From positions 71,825 to 135,824 of the forward strand of contig JANPWX010019135.1 of NCBI GenBank assembly GCA_024734555.1: a stretch of DNA of 64,000 bases, in the 5' to 3' direction. Positions 58,308-64,000 of this stretch are shown one piece after another (position 1 is the stretch's first letter; the number at the start of each line of letters is the position of its first letter). The stretch is from Trochalopteron elliotii. Lineage: Eukaryota > Chordata > Aves > Passeriformes > Leiothrichidae. The translations under genes and the position numbers were made by a program. The notes under the pieces are model-generated. The model saw only the letters and a list, made by a program, of their open reading frames with translations. It was not told where the DNA came from and ran no database searches.

Positions 58308-58855
58308 CAGGGGTTCCCAAATTGAGGTGTACCACTGGTGATTTGCAAACCCCTTAAAAGCGGTACACGAGCTGCTCTCTGCCAAGAGCAGGGCGGTGGC
58401 AGATCCTGATTCTCTGCTGACCTGGAGAAAACAGGGAAGGGATGTCTGGGCAGTGAATGCTGCAGTAAGTGCCAAACACTTCCCCTCTGACTCTTTCTTG
58501 CCCTGCATCAAGGAGCTGCTGCTGCCTTTCTTGAGGAGGGAGGACTCAAGGAGGTGCATGGGGAGGGAGGGGAGCAAAGGGGCAGCACTGCACACGCACA
58601 CACACATACACACAGTGCACTCACACATGAGAACCACTCAGTGCCCATCTCCCCCAGGCTCTCTGGTGCTCAGAGCTCACTGCTTTGGACACCTGAGCTA
58701 CTGGACTCTCCTGTCTCCAAAGCAAGTGTCACTCCATCCCTCCCTTGCTGCTGCTGCTCTGCAGCCCAGGGGCTCCCAGAGCACAGTGGGACACTTTTGA
58801 GCTGCACTGACCCACTGACAGCCAGCCCCATGAAAATCCAAGTTTGGGAAGCCTG
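58308..58855. mobile_element. Non-autonomous hAT-like DNA transposon (548 bp)
   Basis: It starts CAGGGGTTCCCAAATTGAGG and ends with the inverse of CAGGCTTCCCAAACTTGG, terminal inverted repeats of the hAT (Charlie) kind. Possible imperfect 8-bp target duplications flank it (ATACTATA left, GTACTACA right, 6 of 8 matching). No transposase frame remains. The interior includes a short CA microsatellite near 58592-58622. Confidence 0.7.
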
Positions 58856-60139
58856 GTACTACAGCCAAACTGAAAAAGCAGTTAGAAGTATCACAAGGTG
58901 AATGAGACATACCAACCCGTGTGATCTGATGATGAGGGGAGACATCTGCTATTTCTTTTGGCTTTGTATAAAAATGTTCCTGTGTTTGCATGCTTGATAC
59001 ACTTACTTGTTCTGACAGACACCTTCAGTTCTGTAGCTTCTTTCCAAGTGAGTAATGGTCTGGTAGGATGAATTTATCTTAATATCTGTCAAGTTTTCAT
59101 CTCAACAGATCACCAGTCCTGAGCCCCTGCTCAAACCATTGAGCTCAGAATTGCCTGATGTTGGTTCCAGCAGTCAGTACAGCTCTGCCCCTGCCTGCTC
59201 CAAAGGCTCAGGCTCTGCCCGTGAGCCCAGGTAACACCACATCAAGGACTGCAATCAGCTGTAGCAGAGCAACTGGTGTTAAATGCAAGAAAACAACAAA
59301 TCTCAACGCTTGTTACAGACAATGTAATTTAAAACAGTAAGTACCTCTGCTCTTTGGATACACTTATCTTCAAACAGATTGTCCTCTCTTCCTGTTTTGA
59401 CTCACAAAAATGTTACAGGTTTATTAAAAACCCCATAGGAAATAGTATTCAGCCAATCTGATGAATCTCTCTTCTCACTCTGCACAAGAGGGACCCCAGA
59501 TCTCTCACTCAGCTCAGGGTAACAGCCTGCACGAGCAGGGCCTGGAGCAGCTGACACACAGCTCTCTGTCCTACCAGGACAGATTTTTGTGGCCACGCCA
59601 ATTTAAGATGCCCTTTAGGAAGTTACACTTAGTAAGGATGTTTAAACAAATGTCCTAGTAGGGCAAACACTAAGGCCAACAGAGATCCAGGATGTTTCAG
59701 AGAAAGTGGTTTTAAAATTCCTTTAATATTGTAATTTGAACAATCTCAGTCTTAGTGCACTTACAGCTAGTGTCCTCATTTCTGTTGTAATTATTTTTAT
59801 ACTGTGTCTCCTCCACATTGCTTTTGCAACCCTCCTGAAGACTCTGTAGTCAGTGTTATTTGGGGATGGTTCTTTCAAACCCCTAATAATCCAACATCTT
59901 GGGGCATTAAGTATCAACAACAGTGTATTTTCAATCATAACTCTTTTTCACTTTATAAGCTTCTAATTTCTATTAATGACCTTTTGCTCCCTCTGCCATT
60001 AGACAGACAGACTGCTTCATTTAACAGATTCTGGGATTAGCTTAAACCACTGGAGGATGTAATCTCAGAAATGACACTCCTAAATGAAAGCAATTTCTTT
60101 TTAGGTCTATGCAAGTCCTATAAATTCTCTTCATAAATC

Positions 60140-60363
60140 ACAGAAACTCCTGAGCTGGAAGGGACCCACAAGGATCACTGAGTCCAACCCCTGGCCCTGC
60201 ACAGACACCCCAACAATCCCACCCTGAGCATTCCTTAGAGCTCCTGGAGCTGTGGCAGCCTTAGGGCTGGGACCATTCCCTGGGGAGCCTGGGCAGTGTC
60301 CCAGCACCCTCGGGGGGGAAGAACCTTTCCCTGATATCCAACCTAAACCTCCCCTAACATAGC
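60140..60363 (-). mobile_element. CR1 3'-tail fragment
   Basis: Antisense tail (CTGGAAGGGACCCACAAGGA, GCACAGACACCCCAACAATC, CCATTCCCTGGGGAGCCTGG). Very close to the left part of the 25397-26115 copy, so the same subfamily. Confidence 0.9.
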
Positions 60364-62257
60364 TTTGTGCTGGTTTGCTGAACTCTTTTCCCTGCACTCT
60401 GAGAACAGTTACATACAGTACTACAGGTGGGATGCCAATAGGCAGGAACATCAGTTTTAATACCAGTTTGTGTTGCCATTGCACTTCAGCTTGGCAGCTT
60501 TTTATTTTTTTAATAGTTCCACAAAGAGCAGGAGTTCAGCTACACTGACAATGTCCTTCTGACAAGCAACTTTTCTGCTGTCTCTGTTACAGACAGAAAT
60601 GATCTGCTATGACCAACACAAATCTTGCTAAGAACTCAAGTCACACAAGCTCTAAGCCTGAAATAAACCAGGGTGTTGGGTCAAACAACCATGTAAAGAA
60701 GAACAGAAGCAACTGGGGTTTCACTCCCATATTCTTCCAGAACTCTGATGAAATACTACTCTGGATGAATTGGTTCCTATTCAATACACACAGCTTGCAT
60801 TCAAATCACAAATTGGTCTAAAAACTGAAAACAATTAAACTATTTCACTGAAGTGAAACCAAGCAGGTCTACAGGCACTGTCTGAGCAACTGTATCACTG
60901 ACAGGGTTAAACAGTCTCCTTGCATTTCCCCTTGGTCAAAGAACCATCAAAAATGGCTCCCCTTCAGGCACTCAGGGCAGAACTCATGGGTTAATACGGG
61001 CAGAGTTATGCCCATTACAGGAACTGGCTCCAACTCTGAACAAGTCTGAAAGCAAAATCAGCTGAACTGGGAATAACTGAGATTTGAAAAACTGTTGTAC
61101 TATAAAGCTCTTGTGAGCTGCAAAAGCACAGGATTTCCAGGGGCCCTGGGCAGTCTCCTCACGCTTCAGGAGCTAAACCCCTCCATTCCATCACAGTTCA
61201 GCACCTGGAGATCTATTCTCTTCAAGTAAACAAATCTGATGCTCCAAAGAAACCCCTGCCCCAAGATGTCTTCCCTGTCCTCTAGACACAACCCTGAGCT
61301 GTGGCATCATTCCTTCTGGATGGAAGCACAGAGCCTGGGTCGTTGAATTAGCCCAGGAATCCAGTGGGACACAGCACTAAGACCAGTTCCTTCTTGGCCA
61401 CAAGTACTACAAGAATTCAAAAGGATTAAAAGAACATTAAACAAAGGGTTGGAGAAATATCTGCAGGAAATTAATAATTGCAAATTAGATACTAAAGGCT
61501 TAATCCTGGATTTACAGGGATTATAATGAAATGAGATGAAATGTAATCAAAATATCAGGTTAAGTATTCAACCTCTGTGGAGCAGAGATCACAACTTTAA
61601 TTTATACAGACTATGGACTCTGTGGAAGCTGCTTATCCATTCATCATGTCTTGCTCACTACCAAAACAAACTAGACTCAGCCCAAACTCAGATTCCTGAA
61701 CTTAACCACAGCATGAGTAATCACAACTTCAGTTCAGCATCCTTCACAGAAGACTGACTCACTGGCAAAACCTGCAGCTAACACCAAAGATGGGAAAAAA
61801 AATTACAAAGGGTTGTGGGACAGACTTGAAGATGTTGGAGGTCTTTTCCAACCTTATCCATTCCGTGTCTCCCTGGTGTAAGTGTTGTGCAGATGTGTAC
61901 AGACATGCCTGCAGGAATGACTGAGGAAAGGAAGCTCTGTAAGAAACACTAAAGTTCTCGCAAGTCGTGATGAGGCAGAGATGAAGAGCTTGTGTCTGCA
62001 AGTCAACTGGTGGCTCTTGTGTCCACAGCATCTTCCTCAAAGCACAGCCTGACCCCTAACTGCTCTATTCTGATCTCTGCCAGGCTGTGGGACCTCAAAA
62101 TCTTCAGTTCTTTCCCCACCAGCAGGTGTGTCACTGGGAACAGCAGCTGGCCAATATGTGCTGACAAACAAGCACCGGGCACAGACATCCAGCAGGACAC
62201 AGCTCCCATGGTAGCAGGAATGGAACAGAGACAGAACATTTTCTTCATCTTAACCCC

Positions 62258-62440
62258 CACTGGGACATCCCAAGCCTACAGAAACACTGGGTATGCCCCA
62301 TCCCTGAAAGTGTTCCAGGCCAGGTTGCACAGGGCTTGGAGCACCCTGGGATAGTGGAAGGTGTCCCTGCCCAAGGCAGGCATGGGACAAGATGAGCTTT
62401 AAGGTCCCTTCTGACCCAAACCAGTCTGTGATTCTATGAA
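62258..62440 (+). mobile_element. CR1 3'-tail fragment
   Basis: Sense tail: GTGTTCCAGGCCAGGTTGCA, TGGAAGGTGTCCCTGCCCAA, GAGCTTTAAGGTCCCTTCTG, ending GTCTGTGATTCTATGAAA. Same subfamily as 6905-7047. Confidence 0.9.
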
Positions 62441-64000
62441 ATGCACACAAGTGACATTAATGTTGCTCTAAATGGTACAATAAGAGAATAATGAACAAGC
62501 TGATTATTAAAATTTAGTTTCACCAGCAACTCTTAACATAAATAGATTAATCATTTTTATTGTTCCTGAGTGACCTTTACAGGACTGAATTAAAGGTATT
62601 TATTTGGTCTCCTAATTATGGACGTGAATATTATTTGCACTGCTTATTCTGATGCATTTTGATCCTGGCATAAATTTTAGAGGGAAGAAGGATGATGAAA
62701 ATGTCCAATTAAATTAAGAATGTTAAGAATGAAAAAGATTTTACTAGGATCAGGACACACTGAAGCCCTGGCTGAGATAAAGGGGAGACGTGTTAATTTT
62801 TTAATAATTCACCTAAATGCAAACAATGAAGAATATCATTCCTTGGTATGGCTCAGATGGTTTGGCATGGAGAGCTGGGTGATTCTCTGGGGAAACGAGG
62901 AGTTTAGCCTGAGCTAAACTTCCCTGGGATACAGCTGAAGAGAACTAGACAGCGAGTGAGCCTGGCAGGGACCTCTGGAAATCTGCTAATAAACCCTGCT
63001 GCTCGAAGCAGGGCACTGGAGCAGGTTGCTTAGGCTCATTCTGTCACCAAAACTCACCAAAAAACAGTCAAATAAAACTCCTTAACACCAACATAGTGCA
63101 CAGAAGGGCATTATTCATTACAGGCCTGGTTGCACAGGGGATAACTCCACCTTGCATGTGTGTGATTTTCTACAAGTGTGTTGCTTATATACAGTCACCA
63201 AGTGCATATTTTGCTCATTACCATAAAGCTCTCCCCAATTTCCCAGCTTCAGTCCTTGTTTTGGCTGTGTCTGCATTCCTAAGCCAAATGTCTTCCCCTT
63301 ATCTACCAACCATCCTTGCTGAGAAAGTAGATCCTGCATACCCTGATTCCTGCTAAAACTACACAGGCACAATAGAAATAAGATTAATCCTTTTGGTATC
63401 AATTCCAGCCAGGTTTCAGCATCTCCAAGGCCAGAAACTTCACTGTCTCCTTGGGCAAACTGTTCAACCACTTTCAGTATAAAACCACAGCTGACTACAA
63501 AGAACGAGTTTTCTCTGGAGACCCATTACAAAGAGTTGTGCTCAAAATGCTGAGCTACAGCACTATGGACAGGAGACAGCAACACGGGAAGCACAGCAAA
63601 AAGGGGGCTGGGATTTTTGTCCAGTTTTACTGAGCTCATTGCACCCCTCACAGGAGAGAAATAAAACAAACAAAAAAAAGGAATAAATTCTCAACAGGGA
63701 AGCACTGATCTCAGAAACATATACCATCTTAAAGCCCATCGCTTCTCCTCAAGATAATCAATACATTGCATTTTCCAGAGCACCCTCCAACCATCAAGCT
63801 TCCTCTATGAACACCCAAGGCATTTCCAATTCAAGCAATTCCTATTCAAAGCAACCAAAGCAATTTTCTATGGCAAAGCACAGTGTCTTCCATAGCTTTG
63901 GAAGCAGACAGGATGCTGCAACTACTTAATATTCCCATCAGTAAACTCATGAGGCCTTGAGGGAAGGCAGAACCCTGCACAGGTTGCAATGCAGGCAGGA

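Overview
The window is vertebrate nuclear DNA and almost certainly avian. Genes are split by short introns with GT-AG junctions. About ten CR1 LINE fragments are scattered through it, several ending in the bird-type 3' tail (GGGTCCCTTCCAACTC...ATTCTGTGATTCTGTG), and the DNA is gene-compact, as on a small bird chromosome. I saw no bacterial, phage or plasmid genes, no CRISPR array and no retroviral gag/pol frame. Two N runs are present (11210-11584 and 23286-23293).

Layout. 1-8870: no recognisable gene; a degenerate CR1 with reverse-transcriptase remnants (4898-6197) and a second CR1 tail (6905-7047). 8870-11209, minus strand: POLE4, the histone-fold subunit of DNA polymerase epsilon, as four exons with the start of exon 1 lost in the gap. 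11585-11677: a 22-bp GC-rich tandem repeat beside the gap, in what is probably a divergent POLE4/PRAM1 promoter region. About 12.9-19.5 kb, plus strand: PRAM1, an adaptor of the ADAP/FYB family, with its proline-rich exon, two Tyr-Asp-Asp motifs and the split helical-SH3 domain. 20929-35839, plus strand: a complete 11-exon, 545-residue excitatory amino acid transporter of the SLC1 family, closest to EAAT5 but in a locus that is not that of SLC1A7. 35840-50817: an intergenic stretch with CR1 remnants and no supported gene. 50818-57242, minus strand: the last coding exon of ELAVL1 (HuR) and a long AT-rich 3' UTR with several poly(A) signals. 57243-64000: ELAVL1 intron holding two CR1 tails and a non-autonomous hAT-like DNA transposon.

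The main observation is the gene order PRAM1 - SLC1A - ELAVL1. From general knowledge of the human map, PRAM1 and ELAVL1 both lie in 19p13.2 with no SLC1A gene between them, while FYB2-SLC1A7-ELAVL4 (1p) and FYB1-SLC1A3 (5p) lie on related segments. The transporter here therefore looks like the third whole-genome-duplication copy, of the EAAT6/EAAT7 (SLC1A8/SLC1A9) type described as missing from placental mammals. POLE4 next to PRAM1 is unexpected, because human POLE4 is on 2p12, and the gap beside it makes that join worth checking. The genes have unrelated jobs (DNA replication, myeloid signalling, glutamate transport, mRNA stability) and do not form a pathway.
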